A stretch of 64,000 nucleotides of DNA from Acephala macrosclerotiorum (taxonomy: Eukaryota > Ascomycota > Leotiomycetes > Helotiales > Mollisiaceae), in assembly GCA_014904845.1 (NCBI GenBank), contig MU119294.1, positions 1 to 64,000 of the forward strand, given 5' to 3'. This document shows, piece by piece, positions 54,479 to 64,000 of the stretch. How positions within the stretch are numbered: the stretch's first letter is position 1; every line of letters begins with the position of its first letter. Under the pieces are notes generated by a model that was not told the DNA's origin, did no database searches, and worked only from the letters and a program-made list of their open reading frames with translations. The translations under genes were made by a program, and so were the position numbers.

Positions 54479-57400
54479 TTAAGATCCTTGTTCTTGAATA
54501 CTTTCTCTATCAAGCACTGACTGCTTCCCAGGACCCGGATCTCGCGGGGGTGGCTGAAAGGTAGGAGGTGCCGATGATCGAGGGTTTCTCATGTCATGTT
54601 GCAGGTGCAGGAAGCCTTGTCCAGACCATGCTGCAGACGGAGCACAAGATAATGCTGAGTCCCTGGAAGGGGTCGGTACGACACGGGATGTGGCCGTTTC
54701 AACATCTTCGTCGTTATCCGGATCATCTTCTGGGTCTGGATCATTTTCCTCTGTGGGCCATGGGTCTCTCCAATCTTGAACCATTCGTTTGCCTTCTACG
54801 AAGTGCATTCCCACATGATCGCATCTATCATCCCAATTTGAAAAGGTGGTCCCACAAAAGCCGCATTGACGTTGCCAGTGTGAAGAAATAGGATATTGCC
54901 ATGCGTCGAGCTTCGGCATATAGCCGTGCTCCTGTTTGACCTGTTATTTCCAAAGAACTGGGGTCAGTATACTATTCTTTTCCGAATTCTAGGCAACTTC
55001 TGTAGAGCAGAATGCTAGTAAGGAAGGGCCGAGATGGTAGAGCTTACATGGTAGGCTAGTTTGTCCTTTCGAGGAAACTCATGACCCTTTCTAGGCATCC
55101 GACTAAAGCATCCAGCATGGTCTTGCTGATATTGTTCAACATTGAGATCAATATACTCGCCACAAACGTGGCAAGCGATATTCGGGGAAAAGCCTTCAAT
55201 CAGACATTCCCAACGCCGTTGAGGCCAGTGTATCTCTTCATGGCGTTTCCAGTCCGTAAAATTAGGATTTTCTTGAAGACATCGCCTCCCGTTATCTGCA
55301 ATATGAGTACATTGGTACACTCTTGAGGGGTTGGCGTCTCTGACTATTTTGCGTCTCTTTTTTAATGGTGGTTGTTGTCGTGGTGCGTCGCTCGACTGGT
55401 AGGCGGAATCTCGCAGCGGAGCTGGCTCTCTAGATTGACCATATGACCCTATTTGATTAAACCAACGAGCAACTTGATCTGTCGAAAGGCCATAAGACTG
55501 TGCTTTAGACGCTAAACTATCGAGCATAGGTGCAAGGTCCTGTTGTGCCTTGATGCAAAACTCTAATTGTGTTGTCGAAATTTCCAAGAACGTCGCCAGG
55601 CTTTCCTTTTTTGTGTCTGAGAGCGGCTTTCCATGCGAAAGTGCCTTGTTAAGAATAGCTTGGGCTTCAAGGAACGTATTGGTATCTATTGCTGCAATCG
55701 AAGATGGGGTGGAGATGCTAGCAGAGTTCCGACTAAGAGATTCTCTAGGATGCGAGCGCCGCTTTTCACGTGTAGCTTTGGTGGAAGTAGTAGATGGGCT
55801 GCGGGAAGAGGCAGCCAAAAAATTGTCGTGTGAACGGTCAGATGGGCGACTTGTGAAATCAAATTGTGCTAAATCCTCCAGGAAGGAACTCTAGTTAGCG
55901 TCTTTTATATAGATACACTCAGACGGAAAGATTGTGTGCAACAAAAGCTCTCGCATGATGGACTTACTCGTTTATTGGGTGACAAGCCCGCCAATGTAGG
56001 CAGTAACTCGGAAGTGAAGTCTTTATCTCGAGCCGCTACGCAAGAGACACAGTAGCATTCAATACCAGGGGAGGCGAAGCAATGAAGTTGGCCTGGCCCA
56101 ATATACTCTGAAGGTTCATTAGCATAATGGTAGTACATTTCAAGACTAATACCGAAAATGTACCTACCACTGTTACCATTGTTGACTAGCGGGTTTGGAA
56201 GAATTTCAGCAAAATTTGGTCGTTTGGCATTTGCTGTCATCGCGTTTGACGATACCATATTGGTGGAGGGCTGATCATCGGTTAGGTTTATACAACTAAA
56301 ACAGACCGGCTAAGACACTGAGGATACATACAATTGCATTCGATCCGTAGGAGGTGATGGCGGCTTGACGCTGTCCTGGGCGTGAAAGCGATGTCGAGTG
56401 ATCTAGATGAGGCGGTGTCCCGGCAGTAGCGATCCTTTCTTCATCTTCTTCCAGTTCCTCTGGAGTGTCGTATTGAATATTTTCTGGCGTTTCTAGTCTG
56501 TATAAGCTAGGTTCAAAGAATAGAATCAACGCATATGCTTACTCTCTCTCGCAGCAACTTCATAGACACTGTGTTTTCTCGCAAATCGCTCAATCTTATC
56601 CTCGTCGACGATTTGGCCACTCATTCTGAAGACTGTCGGTTTCCCTATCTCTTTACGGTCGTGCCGTTTTCGAATCATGAACTGCATTTCTGAAGTGCTG
56701 ACATTTTTCTCAAATTTCCACGCCTTTAGCTTGCTCTTGAATTGCTTTTCTCTTGTCATTGTGAGCGCTGTACTTGAGAAGAAACATGTGGGTTAGACGT
56801 ACGAAGCATGAAAGCCATGTCTTTCCCCCAAGATGCGGATGACTTCACGAAGTGTACGATCCTCGTCGATGTATAATTGTTTGATTAAAGCTCGGTGTCC
56901 GTCCCACTCTTCGTAGGGAATGCGGCCCCTACTTGAATTTGCAGTCGGAGTTGTCTTCTGGTTCTCCGCTACTGATAGTCAGCCACTTTTCTGTTTGCAT
57001 GTGGTCTATTACCAAATGGAAATCTGGTGATGGAACGGTTTTGTGGTTAAAACTTACTTGAGATGCCACTTTGACCATGTGGAATTTTCGATGAATCATA
57101 TTGATCCAACTTGTCTGCATCGAGGACCTTTTTGGCCGCATCCAACCACTCCATTCCGTTCTCCTCGATATCTGCATTTTCTGTCTTTATGTATTCAATC
57201 CACTGGTCAAGCATTTCATTTACTTGCCCTCCAGGCTTCTGTGAAATGAATCCATTCTCCCAATCGACGATTTCACGCCGCCTTTCCTCTATCAAACGCG
57301 AGACAATCTCACTGATCTGTGCCGAAGTCTTGCCGGTATCCCTTATAAATGCGCTTTTTACGCTCGACCAAAATTGTGCTTTACTTCCATCTTTAAAGCT

Positions 57401-57571
57401 TTTCCGTTGATCGTAGCAATGTTTTAAGATGATAACGTGATCCGCCTCGTCCATGACGCTGTCCGCGGGGGCAGAGACCACCGAGTTTTCACGAGTCTGG
57501 GGTGCTGGTGTCATGAGAGGTCTTGGAACAGAAGAAGGGCGAGAATCGGTGGCCGGTGTCGAGTTTGGCAT
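54479..57571 (-). CDS. Myb-like + Clr5 + C2H2 regulator, 866 aa, eight exons
   Basis: Exons 57571-57058, 56971-56803, 56751-56543, 56492-56332, 56270-56168, 56107-55968, 55890-55048, 54940-54479; all seven introns are GT-AG and the exons total exactly 867 codons. Residues about 40-110 form a helical Myb/SANT-like domain (HVIILKHCYDQRKSFKDGSK...FWSSVKSAF). Residues 189-245 are a Clr5 domain (IPYEEWDGHRALIKQLYIDE...KQFKSKLKAWKFEKN). A Cys-rich patch (QLHCFASPGIECYCVSC) follows. Then come one degenerate finger-like unit (YQCTHIADNGRRC...WKRHEEIH) and one clean C2H2 finger (CGFCGTTFSNWDDRCDHVGMH) near residue 735. A predicted nuclear DNA-binding protein. Clr5 itself acts in fission-yeast silencing; the role here is unknown. 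It could be two genes, but frame phase at every junction supports one. Confidence 0.75.
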
Positions 57572-58716
57572 CGTGATCTTGGGGAGCTCGAGTTCGATGC
57601 TGATCTCATTCTGGAAATTGATAATCACGCCCTTCGTGAGCCTTGAGAATGGTAGAAAATTCCGGTATCACTCCTGCGGTGCGATATGACAACAAGCAAC
57701 TCTTCATATTTTGGTCTTGTCCTTCAAAAGAAGCGTCATGAAGGTGTGAAGATTATCAGTTGAAGGTTTGAGTATCCTCAAAATTAATCCTCGAAGGCGC
57801 CCGATGGAACTTTTGTCAGCCGCTGGCTCAAAAGGTCCATGCAACTGTGCAAAGGGACCTTGCTGTTTTGGCACTTTTGTCAGCCAAGCCAAGCTGCACT
57901 CCTGCGCCACTTCGGCCCTCATCTCATCAGCCACTTCATGCCTCAGGCATTAACAGTTTATATTAAAGCTTCGCCCACCGCCCCAAACAAAATGATGGGT
58001 ATTACTGATTACCTGTCGAGACATCGATGCCTCACAGCCAAAGAAACTTGTCAGATCTCCTATTACTGCTCTTATCACGCTTGCGCTCGTGATCTCCTCT
58101 CTCTCCTTCCATCCCCCCCAGTTTGTTCACTTCACTGCCCCTCTTCATTTTCTGACTTCATGTTTCGGGCGTTGGTACTATTTTTGGACCTTTTGTCATG
58201 TCAGCGGACCTTTTGAGGGATTTTTTTGCTTCGGGCATTCAGGGCGGGACATGAAAGTGCCACGTCAGCGATCCTTTTTCCCTGCTTTCCTTAGCCGAGT
58301 ACGATTCGGGGCCATACAGAGCATGGCAGTGACAGTTTTCAGCTTGGTACTTTCAGATAAGGGCTCTGAGAACGCCTCTTCCAGGGCGGGGGCAGCTGCA
58401 AAAGTTCCATCATCGAATGAAGACGAAGGAAATTGATTTTGTTCTCTTCGACTTCCAAGATACGACGCAGGAAGCTCATCGCGTGACGACGCACTGCATT
58501 CTTACTTGCCGTTGCGATACGCACGGGATGGTAGAAATTGTGCATTTGATCCTGCGGTCGTGGTGTTCCGTTAATTTGATTTCCTGCTCTCCTCTTCGCT
58601 CTGTCCTCTTCTCGAACGATTGCACAACTTCCAATTCCATTAACCTTCTGCACAGTACCAACCTCGCCCACATTCTCTTCTTCTTCCAAGCAGCATATTC
58701 GTTTCGCCCATCAGCT
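57572..58716. promoter_or_regulatory. Divergent promoter region with repeated GGACCTTTTG motif
   Basis: 1,145 bases between the minus-strand regulator and the plus-strand membrane-protein gene. The 10-mer GGACCTTTTG occurs at 58186-58195 and 58206-58215, and its reverse complement at 57829-57838. The last overlaps a hairpin at 57810-57834 (CTTTTG..AGCC / GGCT CAAAAG, 3-base loop, 2-base bulge). TTTTGTCAGCC also occurs twice (57811, 57875). No coding frame is supported. The motifs could be regulatory sites or a small mobile-element remnant. Confidence 0.4.
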
Positions 58717-59419
58717 ATGATGTCCCAATTATCAAACCTCACAGAACCTTCACCGACTGGCCCGAAGCAGCCGTTCGGAAGTCTTGATCCGGCCGGACCA
58801 ACTTCTGCGAGTCCATACTCCTTGACGCAGTCTACCCTCTACCTCGCCATGGCTGTCATGATGCTCGTCGTCGCTGTTTTGGGAAGTAGGTATGCCCAAA
58901 CACATCTGCCAGCAACCTTTTCTCGCCCACGATTAATTAAGAGCATCAATAGAACTGTGGCAACTCTTCCGACCTCGCCATCCAGTAGCAGCACAAAACC
59001 CTATCAACATGATCACTATCGATGGCCTGGAACTCGGAGACCTTCAATCTCAGCCATCGCCTTTGCCCAACATACGCAGGCATCCCTCCCAGCCACCTAC
59101 CAACACCTCTATCGCCAGACTCGAAAGGGTCGTTGTCCACAGGACAGCTAGTGCTCCAATAATTTTGTCAACAAATCCGAGTCATCCTCAACCCCATACT
59201 GCGACTCCACAGGCTCTCGTGGTTGACGTCCCGCTCAGAAGCAACACTCTGCCAGACCGCAGGCAGCACCGACTCGAGAACAACATCACGTTCAATGATA
59301 GCTCTGGTAATTCGAGACTTGCAAATGTCCTAGACATTCTGGCTGGTGACGGAGGTGACGGCAGTGGTGGAACCGATGATGACGATGGAGGCATCGCCGA
59401 TTATCAAGTCATCTTTTGA
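58717..59419 (+). CDS. Single-pass membrane protein with long polar tail, two exons
   Basis: 211 aa. ATG at 58717 (second ATG follows at once), exon 1 to 58885, intron 58886-58952 (GTAGGT donor, TCAATAG acceptor), exon 2 to 59419; total in frame. An N-terminal Pro/Ser/Thr-rich ectodomain with an NLT sequon is followed by one membrane span (STLYLAMAVMMLVVAVLG). A polar cytosolic tail follows, rich in Pro, His, Ser and Asn and ending in an acidic Asp/Gly repeat (GDGGDGSGGTDDDDGG). No family recognised. Alternative: the unspliced frame continues 88 codons further; the spliced version is preferred for its acidic, ordered end. Confidence 0.5.
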
Positions 59420-60599
59420 GACGTGCGAAGTCTCAAGCATTTTTCCCCCTAGTCTTGATTCTTTTTGGCATCAATTTAGACTATTGCTATCTTGTCTTCT
59501 GCATCATCCTTTAGATTCTCTTCAGACATCCTTTTCATCAATACCTTTCGCTGCGGATTCATAAAAGACCATTTCCTCTACATGCGGTCCTAAGACGTTC
59601 ATATCACTGCCCTTCGGCAACTTTTTTTCCTTTCTATCAACATACACATGATGCAGATATGGATCAGAGGTCTGATTGTATAACGAGTCTCATAATCTCC
59701 ACTTGGCGTATCAGGTGGGAATTTGCGGCGCTATTGCTTGGGTTCTGGGAAAAGGGGGGTCGTCAGGGCTAGCATCGCAGCATGTAGAAAGTACAAGGTG
59801 ACGGCATCAGCATCTATAGAGGAACGATATGAAGCTATTCAATTTCACTCGTTCTCTGCTAGCATCGGCGCCGATGTCTACACTCAGACTCAAAGTTTCG
59901 GTCACAATGAGAAGATGTGGCGACACGTGACTTGCGTAAAGACAGTTCCCAACTTGTTTAATTAGACTCAAGATCCCCTGAGAGGTCCCTCACCTGGTCT
60001 AAATAACACATATTTTCGCATTTTCCATCGGTGGGGCTTTAATGAATGTAGCACAAGGAAGCAATGGTTTCGAACAGCAAGTTTTTTCTGCCGACCATCT
60101 CACTCGTTTGGTCTTTAGCAGACTTGAAATGTTGAAAGAAAGTTTCGTTATACGAACAAAGACTTCTCCAAATTTGTTTCTAAAATCGTGAAGTTGAACA
60201 CATCCCGAAGAATAGTTGTTATTTCGCGGATCTTAACAATGAAGGAACTCATTATCATTCCCAACGCAACAACTCCCCATCGCTGAGAATGTCCTCAAGA
60301 TACAATATGTAAATACTTCCACCGTGGAGCAATTCATAAAATGCCTCTTTCATGCACACAAGTGTATTCCCATTCCAATGAACGTCTGAAGTCAAGGAAA
60401 ACGGATTTAAAAAGTACAGAATCAGCTTTGGAGATTGAGCATGGGGGCCGACGCTCGTCAGCACGCATTCAGGACAGGCTCGAAAATTTTCGACGACTAT
60501 CCAAATTCCTTTAAACAGGATCTGATTTGTTCATTGCACAAGTCCGGGTGAATTGAACTTCGTTCAAGCATCCGACCAAGGATAGGGAGATGGATTCGC
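59420..60599. other. Intergenic, no supported gene
   Basis: About 1.2 kb of ordinary composition with only short featureless frames (for example 59723-59965 plus, which starts at TTG). Confidence 0.45.
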
Positions 60600-60815
60600 T
60601 TAGCATTTTCCCAACGCAGCCAGAACCTTGAACGCCTCATCGGCAAGAAGAATGATTCCAATAACCAAGAGGATGACCCAGAAGAAACGCTGCCTGTTTC
60701 CCAATGCACATCTTGAGCTCCTGCCAGTAGATCGATACTGGCAGTGCAGGTACGAAGTTTACTGAGTAAGTTTAGCACCCAATAGCTCCCGGACGCGAGT
60801 GTTGCTGTCTCCCAT
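60600..60815 (-). CDS. Possible 53-58-aa tail-anchored mini-protein
   Basis: ATG at 60815 (MGDSNTRVRELLGAKLT) joins, if a 42-nt GTAAAC...GGCAG intron is removed, to an exon with one strong membrane span and a short tail (RQRFFWVILLVIGIILLADE, then FKVLAALGKC) and TAA at 60600. The hydrophobic exon has clear coding character; the intron is shorter than others in the window, so the junction is uncertain. The layout suggests a small tail-anchored protein of an internal membrane. No family recognised. Confidence 0.35.
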
Positions 60816-63800
60816 CGCCTCTGCTTCGATCAATTTCGGGCTGCAGGCCGTTATTCATAATGTGTCAAGAAAGACGAAAATGGAGAGTGGCAAGTCCTGA
60901 AGACAAAGCGAGAAGGAAAGCTTGAGCGAAGCGAGCAAATCGAGAACTGAACGGAAGGAGCAAGCGGAAGTGACGTAGGGAAACAGAGAGAAGTGAAGGG
61001 TATAAAATCCTCTCAAGCAGTTGCTAAAGGGGACAAAATACCCAGAGCACATTACGAAAGGAAATACGAGGCAAGTCGAACGGCTGCCAAATACTCTCAT
61101 AATCCCACATGGTTCTATGGCTATCTAAGAGGGCTTGTCAAGAACGAATCTATGTCAAGTAGACCTCTTGCTCCTTATACTCCGAGACCAGCTTGAAGTT
61201 GGCAGTGAAAATTCGACAACGAACTTTAAAACGATAACAGAAAATAAAACAGGCATCTTGTGAGAAATAGGCGGTGATTTGGTCTCCATCTCGCGTCCAA
61301 GGTGCCTTCCCAACCCCCCAGAAATTCCAAAATATAGCAGAAGCCGCTTGGAGGCGTGGTTTACGATCTCAATGCTGTTCCACGTCGTCGTCAACTTCTT
61401 CTGCACCACCGCGTCTGAGGAGAAAGAAAGGAGCAAGTCGTCGGAGCCTGAGGAGGTTTATATGCCCCATTCGATTCTGCTGGACGTGGCTGATATCATT
61501 CTCTTGGTCACGATGTGTGGGCATGTGAGCGATCCCTCAAGAGAGATGGTCCTAAGTCCAACCAGCTCGAAATCGACTGAAGCTCAACTTCAAAACAGGA
61601 GTAGATGACAAACTATGGACCCCAAACTATTCAAACCAGTCAGCTCTCCACTTGAGACATGGTGGAGCAACGAGCCTACGCAGAAATTCTTGGACTTCTG
61701 AGGGCGCAGGACTATTGTCTGTAATTGCATCCCGCAACTGCCTCACAAGGACATTGTTTACACAGTGAAGCGTTTTGCAAACCTTTTCCCAAAAGATTGT
61801 TCAGGCATATGAAGTTCAACTTTTAGTTCACTGCGGATTCTAACTATGGACTTTGACAACATGGTGTGATTTGACAGGAGGGACTGAAATTTTATGAGAA
61901 AGGAGGTGTGTGCCAAGTGTGTCCCATTTTAATAAACCTTTGTAGATGACCATGAACTCAACAAGCAGAGGCGGATGGGGATGCTCAGATTATATGTGGT
62001 TTCCGAATCACTCATGCTCACGCTCTTTGGCTCGTGAATTTTTTGTTCGAAAGCTGTCCCCCCGAAAGATAGGTGACATTTACACTGTTTCCAAGCCGTT
62101 GCTAGCTTTTGCGCACGACTCAAGGAAGAAGAGGAAGGAACTATGAACCAAATCTGTGACCAAAACGAGACACACGGAAGCAGTGAAACGTAGAAATGGG
62201 CGAGCTACGAGATAAGAGGGGAGAATCGGGAGTATAAAAGTCATCGCAGACAATTATAAGAGATGGAGATCTGGACATAACTAGATACTGAAATGAGATG
62301 TTTGGATACAAGAAGACAGATAGCGACATCTCGGTTTGGCCATGATCCTTATCTAGTCCTTAAAGTCCAAAGTTCAACTTCGAGGCTGCACGTCCGCCGA
62401 GTAGACCTTCGGCTCTCCTGGAAAGTAAACCAAAGTGTAGAAATGACAACAAGAGTGTATTGGATGACAACAAGAAGACGACTTCAACATGGTCGGGAAC
62501 TTCAACCTTGTACGACGGCATGCACGTCTATTTAGGATGTGAAAGAGGTAGTCTTCAGCACTAGAAAGCAAGAGGAAGGGGATCGAAGTTCCTTCGGTGG
62601 ATCTTGTTCACGAAGCTTTCCCCTCACTTGACTGTTGTGAATCGGAAGGTGATTTGTAGAAGTCAATCGATGATGTGACAGTCTTATATACCCCTTTGCT
62701 CCCACAAGAAAGCGTTTGCAAAATTCAGAATTGAGGACTGAGTGTTTGCAGTGAATCTCGCGCACCGGCAAAAGAACGGCGGTGAGGATCCAAATTCTCA
62801 ATTTAAGTTAGACCTAGGATTTTGGCAAGGGAAGAATTGTAGGAATATCGAACCTTCACTGCTTGACTTCTTGCTCACTTTCATCTTCCCTCTTAGTTTA
62901 CGGGTCAGCAGCATAGCTCAATTTCCTTCTCAATCTCGTACATTCGGGGGAAGACTCTCGTGCTAACTTTTGCTACAAACTGTCACTGAACTCTCACTGC
63001 ACCGCATTGCGAACGCCCTCATCAACATCACACAACCCCCTCATCCGAACTAAACCCTAAAATCCCTGACTCGCATCCTCCTTCTATTCTAAGCTTCTAA
63101 CGGATATACCCGCCTGCACATGTCACCGCTCCATCTAGAGCCCCTTGGAAACCTTTCAACTCAAATAAACTTTCTCGTGAGCCCCACTGTGGAGCCTCAA
63201 GAACGGGAGAGGCGATACCGACACGTAAGAGAAAGTGATAAGGAACAGGGTCCGAGGACTGGAATTGAATTTTTGACAACGTGGATTTATGCCGTCGGTA
63301 TATATGATAACGATGACAAGTTGGGAAGGCGGCAAGAAGATGGGATGAACAAGAAGAGGATGGAAGGATCGACAAGGAAGGAGGAGAGAGTTTTGGTCAT
63401 GGCTATGGGCATTGAGCCAAGATCCCAGCACATGACTTGGACAAGAGTACCGGATGTGCGAATATGCATGCGAACATAATATATCTGAATCTCGAAGGAT
63501 CATTGATGACGAGGAAAGTCACTTGACTCGTAGCCATCGTGACCGCCAGCGCAAAAACTTGCGCGTAACGACGCAAGGACCACGAGGTTGAGGCTGGCGA
63601 AGAGCTAGGGTCGAAGCATAACTGATTCTCTCAGTACCAAAACGACAGCGACGAGATGTTGTAGCTGAATTCTGGTGACATGACAACAACGAGAGGGGAG
63701 GCGAAGAAGAGCTCGAGACGAGAACAACACTTGACTCGAACCTCTGTCTAACTTTATTTCAGAAACAACAAACGCACTTGCAACATCGCATCACAACCCC

Positions 63801-64000
63801 AATCTCTACCTAGCCACAACATGAAGCTGTCAGAAGTTTAACATCTTGACACGATCAGTACCAAACTCAAGACCCTTCGCGTCACCTACCTATTCTCCCC
63901 TCTTTCTCCGTTGCTATTCCAATTTCAGCATCTTGAGTTCAAGATCCCGAAGTCACAATCACAAGGCGTTTCGTTTCCTCATCGCACTGACCTTCCTCCC
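60816..64000. other. Gene-poor right end
   Basis: About 3.2 kb. Candidates such as 61279-61608 plus (a TTG start, with a hydrophobic ILLDVADIILLVTMCG stretch) and 63120-63479 plus (ATG, highly charged) lack domains or splice support. The last 400 bases are A/C-rich and look like a leader or promoter for a plus-strand gene beyond the window. Confidence 0.4.

Noticed and set aside
63120..63479. 119-codon plus frame as a gene
   Set aside because: ATG start, but highly charged low-information sequence without domain; antisense frames of equal length overlap it.
1..64000. CRISPR array or bacterial operon structure
   Set aside because: No regularly spaced direct repeats; introns and Pol III gene show a eukaryotic nuclear sequence.
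1..64000. Secondary-metabolite cluster around the CmcJ-like gene or the methyltransferase/monooxygenase pair
   Set aside because: No polyketide synthase, peptide synthetase, terpene cyclase or cluster regulator is present near either locus.

Overview
This window looks like nuclear DNA of a filamentous ascomycete (Pezizomycotina). The recognisable genes are split by many short GT-AG introns of about 48-110 nt with CTAAC-like branch sites. Gene families typical of this group are present: a DHA1 multidrug MFS, a LAT/Mup1-like permease, a CmcJ/AsaB-like enzyme, a DUF6604 protein and a Clr5-domain regulator. There is also an extremely AT-rich block that looks RIP-mutated. I cannot name genus or species. 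Coding sequences were joined by hand from splice signals and reading-frame continuity; starts are ATG unless stated.

Layout. 1-1.2 kb: AT-rich DNA without a supported gene. 1.2-3.6 kb: ten-exon MFS drug transporter. 3.9-19.6 kb: mostly short orphan genes for secreted or single-pass membrane proteins, a tandem pair of unknown genes (9.4 and 10.4 kb; the second is broken) and a receptor L-domain-like surface protein (16.7-18.3 kb). 19.7-23.2 kb: a CmcJ/AsaB-like oxidoreductase and a methionine-permease-like transporter, transcribed divergently. 23.4-24.7 kb: three more tiny membrane proteins. 25.3 kb: C-terminal relic of an APC permease. 26.7-30.9 kb: two multi-finger C2H2 genes. 31.4-32.3 kb: decayed phytanoyl-CoA-dioxygenase-like gene. 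32.6-33.5 kb: small membrane proteins.

33.6-38.1 kb: arsenite methyltransferase and cobalamin-independent methionine synthase, head to head. 39.9-41.7 kb: sugar transporter. 42.8-46.5 kb: Cys-rich mini-protein, gene remnant, SAM methyltransferase and FAD monooxygenase. 47.0-50.3 kb: 999-aa DUF6604 protein. 50.6-51.2 kb: short repeats and the AT-rich block. 51.67-51.81 kb: a tRNA-Gly(GCC) gene that appears to carry two separate insertions. 52.9-54.3 kb: multi-pass membrane protein with an in-frame stop, plus a doubtful small ORF. 54.5-57.6 kb: 866-aa Myb-like + Clr5 + C2H2 regulator. 58.7-59.4 kb: single-pass membrane protein. 59.4-64 kb: largely empty apart from one possible 53-aa tail-anchored protein.

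Functional links. MetE makes methionine, the precursor of SAM; the arsenite methyltransferase and the 43.9-kb methyltransferase consume SAM; the Mup1-like permease could import methionine. Several genes are broken by stops that C-to-T change of a Gln codon would create, next to AT-rich DNA, which fits mild RIP-like mutation. The item I would check first is the tRNA gene.
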